Positions 1 through 10,273 of a stretch of 56,174 bases of DNA are shown in pieces (position 1 is the stretch's first letter; the number at the start of each line of letters is the position of its first letter). A program made the position numbers and the translations under genes. The notes under the pieces were generated by a model. It had not been told where the DNA came from and searched no databases. It worked only from the letters and a program-made list of their open reading frames with translations. The stretch is from NCBI GenBank assembly GCA_003833135.1, contig QZLH01000420.1, positions 42,744-98,917 on the forward strand, given 5' to 3'. Source of the stretch: Oehlia diaphana. Lineage: Eukaryota > Glomeromycota > Glomeromycetes > Glomerales > Glomeraceae.

Positions 1-1585
1 CAAATAACCTAAAGCTTTTGTTACAGAAATTACTACTGGAGGCACTTCATTTGGATCTGCTTCTGGTTCATTATTATTATTTGACTTTACCATAGATACA
101 ATTTCATCATCAGTTAACCCTTCATTACTTTTTAAACAATCATCAATACGAAGAAACTCATCTGCATCCATAGGATCATCAAATGGTAGTTTGTTAATTA
201 AATCTTGTAATTCCATTTCATCCTGAAATGCTTGATCCTCAATTTCATCAATTTCGTCTGTTTCACTTATTGGTAAAATCCCTGTATGTTTCCAACAATT
301 AACAATAGTTTGTTGACTTACAGAATTCCAAGCATTTATACTGAAATCAATAGAATCATGAATATTTATAGAAATAGGCTCTTTGTTAAGTTCTTGTGAA
401 ATTTCATATGCTTCAATTCTATTTCTAACAAGTAATTTCCGGTACTGTGCCTAAATTATTGAAATTTAACCATAAATTATATTTAATTTTGTGAAAAAAG
501 ACCTTTGCGAATTAATAAAAATACTAGCCTTAAAAGAATTAATAATTCCTGCATCACAAGGCTGTAGATGAGATGTAGTATTTGGTGGCAAAAAGTGAAC
601 AACCACATTGGTTAAATTTATTTCTTCATTTATAATATGTACGGGAGCATTATCAACAAGTAAAAGGATATTGCGATTTTGTAATCGCATTTGCATATCT
701 AATTTTTTAAGATAATCGTTCCATATGGAAACTTGCATCCATGCAGTTGAATTCCAGTAATAGTTTATTGGTAATTCTTCTTTTTTTTTCCCATTTAATG
801 CTCGTGGATTCTGGTATTTATGAATAAACAATGGCTTTAATTTTTCAGTACCAGTAGCATTGCATGTAAAAAGCAGAGTAACCCGCTTTTTAGATTTCTT
901 TGTTCCAGAAAGAGGTCCTTGTGCCAATGTTTTTGATGGTTCAAGATCCCAATACAATCCTAAAATAAACAAAATTATAAATATAGAAAACAGAAGCCTT
1001 TTGAAAAAAAACATAAAATTTACCAGTCTCATCACAGTTAAAAACGTCATTTAAGTCATAATCTTTGATTATTTCACGCAAAATACCTCTTTCTTCATCT
1101 AAAGTTTCCAATGGCGCGCTTCTTGCTTCACCCCACTTAATATATTCTTTTAAATTATGGCGCTTTTTAAACTTATCGATCCAACCATTAGAAACTGAAA
1201 AGTTATTGACTTCAAATTGTTGTGCAAAATATTTTGCTTTTTCACGTAAAATATCAGTGTTAATGGTAAGTTCTGCAGCAAGCGCATTTGTTACCCATAA
1301 TGAAAGAGCTTCTTCTACTTGAGGAAAATAAACAGGCCTTTCCTTTTGTTTATTTGCATCTTCTGAGTCTGGATTTACGAGTAACCACTTGTCTTTTTTT
1401 TTTAAAATATCTGAAACAGTAATTTGTTTAATCTTATATAAAGCTGCAAGTTCCTCTTGAGTAGGTCGTGGTATTTTTTGAAAGTCTAAACAGAGTTGGC
1501 GTTTTTGTGCATGTGTTAAAACTACTCTTTTATTTGGTTTGGAAGTATCTTGAACAGACTTCCTTTTTCTTTGTTGTTGAGACAT
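1..1585 (-). CDS. Tigger/pogo-type DDE transposase, 3' end beyond window
   Basis: This is a transposase of the Tigger/pogo branch (CENP-B-like HTH plus DDE_1 endonuclease), expected to cut and paste its own element in the nucleus. The start is the ATG at 1585. I read three exons: 1585-1024, 959-529 and 450-1, 481 codons in one frame and continuing past the left edge. An N-terminal Psq-type helix-turn-helix lies near residues 23-68, and a CENP-B-type HTH near 85-150. The catalytic acids are D185 in NCDETG, D290 in LLLVDNAPVH and D323 in LQPCDAGII. Intron 1 (1023-960) is GT-AG and restores the conserved reading DETGLYWDLEPS. Intron 2 (528-451) appears to use a GC donor, giving SFKAQYRK; without splicing the frame stops at 466. 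The acidic C-terminal tail is typical of the family. No disabling mutation is visible, so it may be recently active. Confidence 0.88.
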
Positions 1586-1649
1586 AGCTATGAGTTAAGA
1601 ACACGACGCGTTGAGCAAAAAAAGTTAGTATTATATGCTGGTGTAACTT

Positions 1650-1844
1650 GGATTATCGGTATATACTACTATGTATTACTTATTAAGGGACAAAGAAATT
1701 GCATCGGTATATGTTATATCGTGAAACAATATATAATATCGGTATAATGAGGTTTTTTTATTAGTTGCGAAATGGGACAAAGGATGTTCATCGGTATATG
1801 TCAATTATCGGTATATAAACTATCGGTATATCGAGGTTAGACTG
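1650..1844. repeat. Subterminal repeat array of the Tigger-like element
   Basis: Copies of (T)ATCGGTATA occur in both halves of this stretch. A larger module (GGGACAAAG, then CATCGGTATATG) is present twice, near 1688-1712 and 1772-1800. This repeated terminal architecture resembles that of the small MITE at 16001-16086, which suggests one transposase family serves both. Confidence 0.65.
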
Positions 1845-1846
1845 TA

Positions 1847-3782
1847 AGTATTTTGAATTATGTCATACAATAAATAGTATTTCATATGTAATTTTATTGA
1901 TATTTATACATCTGATATCAAAATTTTATACGTGAATTTGAATTTTCTTAATTTGAAATTGTCATATGCTTTAGATTGCTTGTCAAGATTTCAAGAAAGA
2001 AAACAATTCCCATTTATAAAAGAAATAATATATTTATCAGTAATTTGATTGTTGGTATAATATACTTCTATAATTGTCGTTGTCAGCGAGTTAAATGAGA
2101 TCCTATAAAAATTTATGTTGATATATGGAATTACAGACATTTCATAGACTCTATAAAAAATATAACTACAAAAATTATAATCACATGTTAAATTATTAGA
2201 TTTGTGCATTTATAAAATACAAAATCGTAATAAATAAATAAAATAAAATAAAATTTAATCATGGTAAGTTAAAAAATCTAGAAATGTATTTCCTTTTTAG
2301 CTAGAATTTTTTTTTAAAAATAATTTTGCATAGTATTTTGTTATTTTAGGTAATAATTTGCATGATCTCTGTTACGTTCGCTAATTCTAAAAAAATTTTA
2401 TTGATTAACAAAATTAAATAGTTTATTCGATGACAATGGGTTGAATTCATGTCAAATTTATGCAACGATCTAGAAATTAAGAGACAATTTCTTAGAATTG
2501 CTTTTAGATTTGTTATTAAAATTCGGAATAACCCTTTTGCTAGTCTTGTGGGAATAGCTTGATTTATATTTTGCAAATTTTGAAGCTGATCGTCTATATT
2601 TCCTTTATCCTCTAAATATTGCTTTTGCTCAACAAATAACAAATTCAATTGTATTCTTAACAATCATCTGTAAATAACAAAAATTATTATATCCAAAGCA
2701 ATTGTAAACTACAAATGCTTATATAATAGTACAGTACATACCTTCCAACATAATTATAAGAAGATAATTAGAAGTTATTACGCTAAGCACTCTGGTAGCT
2801 AATAGTATTTCTCTTAGAATTTCATAAAGTTACACTCCCACATCCTTTAACAGGTTAAGCCAATAAGTCAGTATAGTTTCTTTTTAACTTTTAAAATTAT
2901 ACTTTCCAAAATGGCGTGACTGAACATTAAAAGAAAAAAAAAGTAATAATATTTTATTAAGTTTCATAAGGTATTAAATTGTATTACTGGTCAGAATAAA
3001 AGTTAATTGTCAAAAAATTATCCTGGTAAATATAAATTTATTAAATTGGGTGATTTTGGCCTGTTACGTCTATAATATTCTATGAATTAATTTAATTAAC
3101 AAATTTTATCCATCTTATGAGTCACGAATATTTGGCTAAATAATTCGTTGATAAATTTTTCAAGTCTCTAAATCTGAACTTATAAAGATACCATTTGATC
3201 CGTGCGTTTTCTCAGGACTAGGTGGCAGATTATCCCATTGTTTTACTTTTTTATGGTACGATTAAAGAACCGAATTCAATATCAAATATTTTCGTCAATT
3301 TTTCAATTCAAATATCACCGCAATAATTGCTTGCAATTAAATATGAAATACTGTAAAAAAAACTAACCCTTGACTATAAAATTCAACTTATAGTTAAGGT
3401 CCGAATAAATTTGCCTTAATTCTACTTAAGATGGATATTTCTTATCGAAATTTTCCGTTATAGAAATAAAATTAAGTTTCTTAATGGTTTATGTAATACT
3501 CTAACCATATGCAGCGCATAAATATAGTTACAAATCATCGGGGCAAATTCATGTGATGATGTATTTCAGGATCAACAAATCACGGCTAATTACCGTACAA
3601 ATAATAATCTTGGCCATATGATGTAATAGAAAAAAAAATGGAACTAAGGATGTAAACACAATTATACATAAGGGTTTCAATTAATATGATCCTAATTTCT
3701 AGGTTATTTTTTTTTCAGTCGCTTTTTTACATTTTTGGTTAATTTATTAAGCTTGAACTCATTTGTAATTTAAAAAGTCTTA
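1847..3782. other. Intergenic, no supported gene
   Basis: AT-rich sequence between the transposon and the kinase fragment. The longest open frame (2663-2346, minus, 105 codons) has no motif that I recognise and no neighbour support. No RNA gene or element ends were seen. Confidence 0.5.
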
Positions 3783-4181
3783 ATGCGCTCTTTTATCAAA
3801 GGTACCAAGTATCTAATTAAGCCTTCACATGTTAATGAATTAAATAAAATATGTAATTTTACATGTACCGCAATAAAATTTCAACGAAATTTTAAAGATT
3901 GGACTAGTGGTAATGATGATATTGATAAATTTATTCAAGGTATTCAGTTATCTGCTCATGTAAATGTATTAGAATGGATACCTTATGATAGACTTAATAA
4001 TATTTCAAAAAGTAGATTTGGTGAAATGTATAAAGCAAATTGGATTGATGGAAATATAAGTCATTGGGACAGTAAAAACCAAAATTGGTTAAGAAATAAT
4101 ATTAATATAATCGTGACTTTGAAAGTATTGAATAATTTAAAAAATATTAAATTAGAATTTATGAATGAGGTATATATATAA
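3783..4181 (+). pseudogene. Protein kinase N-terminal exon fragment
   Basis: This 132-codon frame resembles the N-terminal part of the large Rhizophagus-type kinase family: a CNFTCTAIKFQRNFKDWTSG stretch, then DIDKFIQGIQLSAH, then WIPYDRL leading into the kinase domain. The glycine-rich loop is damaged: it reads ISKSRFGEMYKA where two glycines would be expected. The beta-3 lysine region is recognisable (IIVTLKVL), and the exon ends LEFMNEV at a possible GT donor (about 4168). No matching second exon follows; instead a LINE relic begins within about 200 bases. It belongs to a different subfamily from the Sel1 kinases downstream, which start with a WIEEA motif. I read it as a truncated, non-functional gene. 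Confidence 0.7.
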
Positions 4182-4379
4182 TTAAAATTCAATAAAAATT
4201 TCGAAATTTTATATTTTTACTAACATTTTATAAGAATCCTCTTCAGAATCAAGTTCTTGATCAATCCATCTAGATATGTAGTGACTTAACGGTGCTATGA
4301 AATTCGAAAATTGTATTATCACAGACCATTTCACTTATACCAACTTACGATTGCTCGTACACACTTTGAACATGCCATA

Positions 4380-5235
4380 GCTTTATCTTCTACACAGATG
4401 GCTCGGTGAACCTAACGTAATCAACCTGCTCTATGGGTATTAGCTGGATCCAAACTAATACCAGCAACTACTTCATGGAATTCTCGGCAAAATCTAATAC
4501 CTCCCTTCGTCTAGTAAGGCATAAAGTCTAGCTATATTAACAGCAATTCTCACCGCCCTGAAGTTCTGTAAAATTACTATTTTCACAGACTCCCAAAATT
4601 GTATTAACACATATCAAAGACTTGCGACGAACTAAATATCGTAAGACCTTGAAAGTTAAATCCTACAATATTTGGCAATGGATCTTCACCCACGTCTCTA
4701 CCTACAACTTATCTTTTACCTTCTGTAAAGTTTAAGCACACAATGGTGACTTTTTTAACGAAAAAAAGCGGACAACTTAGCAAAAGCCGGCGCACAATCA
4801 CAACACATTTTGATGGTCTTAGACAACGCTTTTGTCAATTCGACTGCCTCCGTTACCTAAATGGATAACTTCCATGTTTATTAGGACATTAGAAAGTTTA
4901 TAAGCATCCCAATAGAAGCAAAAACATTCAATGAATTTCTCAACACTCGCTTTCACTCGCCATCAAAGTTGACACATTTTTACCACATGGGGACATCAAA
5001 CACAAATATTATCAAAATTATTTAAAGACCAGCAAATTAAATGCCCCTTATGTCATGTCCACAATGATACAAATGCACACTGCAGTACTTGTACTGGCTA
5101 CAACTCGCTGATCGTGCAAATACTTATAAAACAAAGCAAAAAACTATATAACATTTTCAACCTTGAAAGAGGATCAGACTTCACACCACGTCAAAATTTG
5201 GAATTTTATTTTGCACATAAAGATTTTTAACTACA
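4380..5235 (+). pseudogene. Non-LTR retrotransposon (LINE) 3' relic with RNase H and zinc-knuckle remains
   Basis: Reading across frames gives an RNase H-like series: FYTDGS at about 4388, then MGISWIQTN and MEFSAKSN, then TDSQN at about 4581, then HNGD...NEK near 4740. These correspond to catalytic blocks of the RNase H domain that follows reverse transcriptase in many fungal LINEs. Further down, CPLCH...H...C (about 5042-5095) looks like the C-terminal zinc finger of the same proteins. Several stops and frameshifts break it (for example TAA near 4522 and 4731), and no reverse transcriptase is present, so it is a 5'-truncated dead copy. Its higher GC content contrasts with the surroundings. 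Confidence 0.75.
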
Positions 5236-5398
5236 CGGTGCTCCGCAACCAGATTAGATGGAATAGGGAGGAGATTGGTTTGACGTGATAGTTATTATTT
5301 TATTTTTTTAGGGTTTTTCGGTGAGAGAGTCTAATGATTGACACATGATTGTTGTGTAACATTTACAATGGTCGCACGCAATTTATGATAAGCCGATA

Positions 5399-5426
5399 TG
5401 CTGTGCGACAATATTCGGAGAATAAT
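5399..5426 (+). promoter_or_regulatory. Shared kinase upstream box (copy A)
   Basis: GCTGTGCGAC followed by ATTCGGAGAA lies about 155 bases before the kinase A start. Variants of the same block precede kinases B, C, D and E at similar distances, so it is probably a core promoter or transcription-start element. It is defined only by comparison within this window. Confidence 0.5.
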
Positions 5427-5555
5427 CTGAATTAAATACTTAAAAAGAAGTTATTTTGTTACCATACACAAATTTTAAAATTTTACAACTTTTGACGTTC
5501 AATCGTACCAGGTTTAATAACTTGTCTGCCAATTATTACAGTATTATTATTCAAT

Positions 5556-8028
5556 ATGTCTGATAATAAGCAAATGCAAGATACAAATACGAATGAATGG
5601 ACTAATTGGATTGAAGAAGCTATTATCAAAGAACACTTAAAATTTTACGAATACAACCAATTTAGTAACTTTCAACAAATTGGTGTTGGAGGTTTTGGAA
5701 AAGTATACAGTGCAAATTGGAAAAATTTAGAAAGACCTTTAGCATTAAAATCTTTTTTTAATCTTGACAATAACACTATAAAAGAGATTGTTCGTGAGGT
5801 AATTTAATATACAACAATTTTTTTTTTTCTATGCTATAATATTTATTTCAAAAAATTTGAATTTATTTATTTAGTTAAGAATTCAACGTGAAGTTGATTT
5901 TCATGATAATATTATACGTTTTCATGGAATAACAAAATTTGAATCAGGTATTATAAAGTTTTATTGGATTTTTCTCATAAAATACATTTTTAATGATTAA
6001 TTTTTCCTATTTTCAGAAAATCATGATAACGGTATTAGTTATATGCTTGTAATGGAATATGCAGATGGCGGTAGTCTTCGAGATTATTTGAAAAATAACT
6101 TTAGTAAACTTACATGGAATGATAAGTTTCTTATGGCGTACCAGTTAGCCTGCGCTGTATCATGTTTACATGTTGAGGGGGTTGTCCATCGTGACTTGGT
6201 AATATATTTATTATTATTTATATAATTAGTAGTGTTATATTTGCTTTACTTATTTAATACATACATATTTAATAGCACTCTGGCAATATATTGGTTCATC
6301 AAAATACAATAAAATTGGCAGATTTTGGGTTATCAAAAAGAATAGGAGCATCATCTAATTTTCAATCCAAATTATTTGGGATGGTTCCTTATGTTGATCC
6401 GAAAAGTTTTAGCAGAAGAAATAATAATAACCAAATGTATTCATTAAATGAAAAAAGTGATGTTTACAGTGTTGGAGTATTATTATGGGAAGTATCAAGT
6501 GGTCAACCTCCTTTTTATGCTGATGGTATGCAATATGATGTTGGTCTAGTTTATGACATTTCACAAGGTCTTAGGGAAACAGATGTTCCTGGTACACCTG
6601 ATGAATATGTAAAAATTTATTCTAGTAAGTAAAATTTTAATTCTAATTATATATTTGTATATATAGTCGACCCCCTCTATAGGCATACCCATTGGGACCT
6701 AAAAAATATGATGTGATTATAAAATACTATATGTTGTGACTAAAGAGGGGGTTTTTTTAATAAGTTTATTAGTAAGAGGATGTAATTATATCTGGGTGTG
6801 GGTCGACTGTATTTTAATTAATCTTAAATTATATAACGACTTCTTTTTAGAATGTTGGGATGGTGAGCCAGATAATCGTCCAAATATGTTTCAAGTAGTT
6901 GATTGGTTAAATGTAATCATTACAAAAGCTGTTATAATAATAGATAGTCCTCAATCATCAAAAATTCAAGAATTTAATGAGGTTGTTCCTTTAAGTATTA
7001 ATAATTCAGAATTACAACAGGGAGAATTATTTCAATTTATTCATAATTTTAATGAAATGAATACAAAAGAAATTGATACTATGGTAGAGTCAAATAAACA
7101 AGAAATACTTTCAACAGCACAATATATTGGCACATTAATTGATGAAATAAATGATTTAATTTTTAAACTATTAACTAAAGGGATTGAATGGAAGTTAATA
7201 AATGAGCAAGTCTTTGAGTATTTTGATAGTTATAATACTAATTCACAGGAAATTTATAATTGGTTATTAAATGATCAAAATGATTCAAATTCCATTTTTT
7301 TACTTGGATATTTCAATTATAAGGGAATTGAAACGAGTCAAAATGATGAGAAAGCATTTAAATTATTTATCAATGCATCAGAAAAAAATCATATACTTGC
7401 ACAATATTTTGTTGGGAGTTGTTATTGTTTTGGCAAGGGGACTATAATGAATGAAAAGCTAGCTCTTGAATACTGTGAAAAATCGGCTAATGAAAACTTC
7501 TCACAAGGGCAAATAGAAATTGGTTATTGTTATGATTATGGAATACTAGGTATTAAAAAAGACATAAATAAGGCTTTTTATTGGTATGAAAAAGCTGTAA
7601 ATAATGGAAATATTGTTGCTATGTATAATCTTGGTAAATATTATTTAAATGGAATTGGTGTTAAGAAAGATTATAATAAAGCTTTTGAATTATATAAGCA
7701 ATCAGTTGAAGGAGGAAATTCATACTCAAGTGGAATGTTAGGATATTGTTATGATAATGGTATTGGAACTAAAATTGATAAGCAAAAAGCATTTGAATTA
7801 TTTCAAATATCAGCAAATTTAGGAAATAAGGTGGCACAATATAATCTTGGTATTATGTATGAATATGGAAAAGGAACTACAAAAGATATAGGCAAAGCAA
7901 TTTATTGGTACGAAAAATCTACCAAACAAGGATATCAGAATGCACAAAATCAATTAGAAAGGATATTGCTAAAATTAACTAATGATGATTATCACTACTG
8001 GCAATTGTCATCTGTTATCACTATATGA
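5556..8028 (+). CDS. Kinase A: TKL-type protein kinase with six Sel1 repeats
   Basis: The predicted product is a 674-aa cytoplasmic serine/threonine or tyrosine-kinase-like protein with Sel1 repeats. Joining 5556-5798, 5875-5947, 6017-6198, 6276-6624 and 6851-8028 gives an uninterrupted frame, all GT-AG. The glycine loop GVGGFG is at 43-48, the beta-3 lysine K65 in ALK, HRDL at 163-166 and DFG at 182-184. The APE position reads VPYVDPKSF, as in its neighbours. [10 protein letters not shown] lies in the C-lobe near 284. A linker of about 120 residues leads to six Sel1 repeats (about 429-660) of the [19 protein letters not shown] type, solenoids that usually bind partner proteins. All catalytic residues are present, so it should be active. 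Substrate and pathway are unknown. The last intron is long (226 bases) because a MITE is inserted in it. Confidence 0.92.
6664..6809. mobile_element. Tigger-like MITE inside the last intron of kinase A
   Basis: The ends are inverted repeats (left TAGTCGACCC, right end complementing CAGTCGACCC) flanked by TA at 6662-6663 and 6810-6811. It is 146 bp with no coding capacity. The equivalent intron in kinases B, D and E is about 76-84 bp, which supports an insertion here. The CAGTC start and TA target fit the Tigger/pogo family whose transposase lies at the left edge. Confidence 0.7.
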
Positions 8029-8430
8029 AATATTATTATTAGGTTGTAAACACTTTAAAATTTGGAAAATTTTAATAAAAAGAATTTTATTTTTATTTTA
8101 AGGTAAAAGTAAAAAATGTGATTTGTTTTAAAAAAAAAAAATCAAATCTTTGTATTTTTCTCAAAAACTGCCTTACAGCCTAAAGAACAACAGTCCTTTT
8201 AACATAATTGATAAGTAAACCTCATTTTCTTGTAAATTTACATGTAAATAAAGTTGAATAATATGTTGTTTAAGTCAGTATTTTAGTTAATATTTGAATA
8301 AAATCCTAAAAATCAAAATTTATTAAAATTATATGTAAAAATCAAAACATTTCATTTTCTTTAAAAACTATCTAAGTAACAAATAATTAATTCAGTAACC
8401 TTTTTGATGCAGTTACATATCCTTTTGAAC
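8029..8430. other. Kinase A 3' flank, nothing recognised
   Basis: AT-rich non-coding sequence that probably includes the kinase A 3' untranslated region. No element ends or open frames of interest. Confidence 0.4.
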
Positions 8431-8439
8431 TAAAAGAAA

Positions 8440-8735
8440 AGTAGAAAGGACGATAATAACATTTTCAGACAAAAATAAAATAAAAAACTGAGAAACACCT
8501 TTCTACTTGTGATTTCAAAGTCTATACTGAAGTCCGGAGTATTCCCAGCAAAAAAAGAAAGAGAAAGAACGTTAACAACGTTTTCAAACGAAAAGAAGAC
8601 GTGAAAATAATCAAAAAAACTGAGCAACTCACCTTACTTACAATTTCGAAGTCCTAAAAAAAGTGAGCGTTAAAACCTTCTCAAATAGAGAAACAAGAAC
8701 TTACCTCTCCCATTTGCGATTTCTATTCCTTAAAA
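8440..8735. repeat. Degenerate three-unit tandem repeat
   Basis: Three diverged units follow one another (about 8447-8521, 8560-8655 and 8656-8735). Each has an AAC(G)TTTTC-like block, then an AACTGAG/CAAGAAC block, then CACCTT or ACCTC, and ends in GATTTC(A/G)AAGTC or similar. Unit length is about 75-130 bases. No coding sense seen. Confidence 0.45.
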
Positions 8736-8882
8736 GAAAAAAAATAAAATAATAATAATAAATTTTTTTTTGCCTCATGTGCCGCGAAAATAATTGTGAT
8801 ACAAAAAAAATTTAGACTACCAGTTACGCAAAAATTATCAGTTACAAAAAAAAAAGTGATACGTAATCAAAAAGGAAATAGT

Positions 8883-9131
8883 TAATACCCTAGCCATGGC
8901 AAAAAAAAAGTTGCAGTCACGTGACTTTTGGCCCGCATTACGGCGTTATGCACTAACACGTGAAAATAAACAGTGACGAATAAGGCGTGACGAATAAGTT
9001 TTTACTTACTCGAAAAAAACTAAGTCCCTCAGATAAATATAAAAAGTGGAAACGCGGTAGTGTGTGACGGTTGTGATGAATAAAATGCAGTCACGTGACT
9101 GCAACTTTTTTTTGCCGTGGCTGGGGTTTTA
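8883..9131. mobile_element. MULE-like MITE with 9-bp target duplication
   Basis: The termini are inverted repeats of more than 40 bases: left TAATACCCTAGCCATGGC then a run of A then GTTGCAGTCACGTGACT, and right complementing TAAAACCCCAGCCACGGC with the same inner part. The perfect direct repeat GGAAATAGT flanks it at 8874-8882 and 9132-9140. A 9-bp target duplication and long TIRs are typical of Mutator-like elements. It is 249 bp, non-coding, and its interior is shared with the element at 45361-45558. Confidence 0.82.
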
Positions 9132-9239
9132 GGAAATAGTATGGTGACGTCAGCGGATGGAAGGAAGGAAAATTTCATGGTTAACAATATCATTAAGTGT
9201 TCTACAATAGAAAGTCCTTCACTACGCTCTGGACAATGA

Positions 9240-9345
9240 TGATAATACGAACATGGAGATGGAATTACAAATGGAAATTTACTGGTATGAAAAATCTGAC
9301 GAACAAGGATTTAATGGCACAGATGAGAAATCAAAAACACTTTAA
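9240..9345 (+). pseudogene. Sel1-repeat relic
   Basis: A short open stretch reads MEIYWYEKSDEQGFNG before a stop, matching the last Sel1 repeat of the neighbouring kinases ([13 protein letters not shown]). It is the only surviving trace here of another kinase copy between A and B. Confidence 0.6.
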
Positions 9346-9346
9346 A

Positions 9347-10062
9347 AAATAGATCGATAATTTATGATAAAATTTTTTGCTCATATTGTAAAACTTTAAA
9401 TCATTTAATTTATTTACAATATTTATTTTTTCTAAAAAAGTTTACAATTTAATGAATATATTGATAAATTTATTTATTAAAATTTTTATCCGTCTTATAT
9501 AATTATGGTTAATATACTATATCTTATAATTGAACATATTCTGTAGTTGATATAAAATGTTTTTTGATTAAAACCATTATAACTTAATAAAATTTAACTT
9601 TTAATCGTTCAAAGTTTAAGAATTTAATTTTTCATAACATTAGAGTTTCGTATCTAAAACGTTAATTAGCGTTAGTTTTATAATAATTTATAAATAATTA
9701 TCCGTTTACTGATGGATTATTTTTCTTAATTAAGTATTATCTAAGTGATTTATAAAAGAAGATAAATCAAATTTTGGCAAAAGTAGAGTATAAACTAGAT
9801 TACAAAGTAATATTATTTTTAATTTAAGATTATTTGGCATAATGATCAAATAAAATAGAATATAATCCGATTACGCTGTAACGATAACTTCTCCATTTAA
9901 GATTTTTTTTTTTTTGAATCCGTTAGATATAAATATAGTGAACTAGTTTTCGATTCTGGGTAATTTAGGCCAAATTTGTAGCGCTGGTCAGAATTATAAA
10001 AAAATTAGATAATTCTAGATAGCCAGTACTATGAAATTGGCTGAATTAATATAATCACATTA
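9347..10062. other. Intergenic, nothing recognised
   Basis: AT-rich sequence after the Sel1 relic. No open frames or terminal repeats that I can support. Confidence 0.4.
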
Positions 10063-10273
10063 GGGGATGGCCAGAAATGACGTAATTTAAATTTTAGGAT
10101 TTTGACCACCCCCCCCCCCATGTCATCATTCATTTTAGGAAATGTAAAATTAAAACATAATTCTGGCTAGAATTATATTAACTACAAGTGTCTAAAAATG
10201 GAAGATGTGTAACATCATCATGGACTTAACCCCCTCCCCCCCTTAGGAAATGATGTCATTTCTGGCAGTCCCC
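10063..10273. mobile_element. PIF/Harbinger-like MITE
   Basis: The ends GGGGATGGCCAGAAATGAC (left) and the complement of GGGGACTGCCAGAAATGAC (right) form TIRs. They are flanked by TTA at 10060-10062 and 10274-10276, the 3-bp TWA duplication of the PIF/Harbinger group. The 211-bp interior has a second inner inverted repeat (CCACCCCC...ATGTCATCAT against AACATCATCATGG...CCCCCC). Confidence 0.75.

Larger units (their letters stand above)
1..1844 (-). mobile_element. Tigger/pogo-like DNA transposon, partial (left end outside window)
   Basis: The transposase is followed outward by a non-coding terminal region (about 1610-1844). Its extreme end, read inward on the minus strand, begins CAGTCTAACCTCGATATACC next to a TA at 1845-1846, the target duplication expected for Tc1/mariner/pogo elements. 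The motif TATCGGTATA or a close variant occurs about seven times between 1650 and 1835, probably as subterminal transposase-binding repeats. The other terminus lies left of the window. Confidence 0.8.

Noticed and set aside
2346..2663. 105-codon minus-strand frame
   Set aside because: No motif, homologue by eye, or neighbour support; left as intergenic.
8450..8735. Possible CRISPR-like array
   Set aside because: Only three diverged units of unequal length without regular spacers, in a eukaryotic context.
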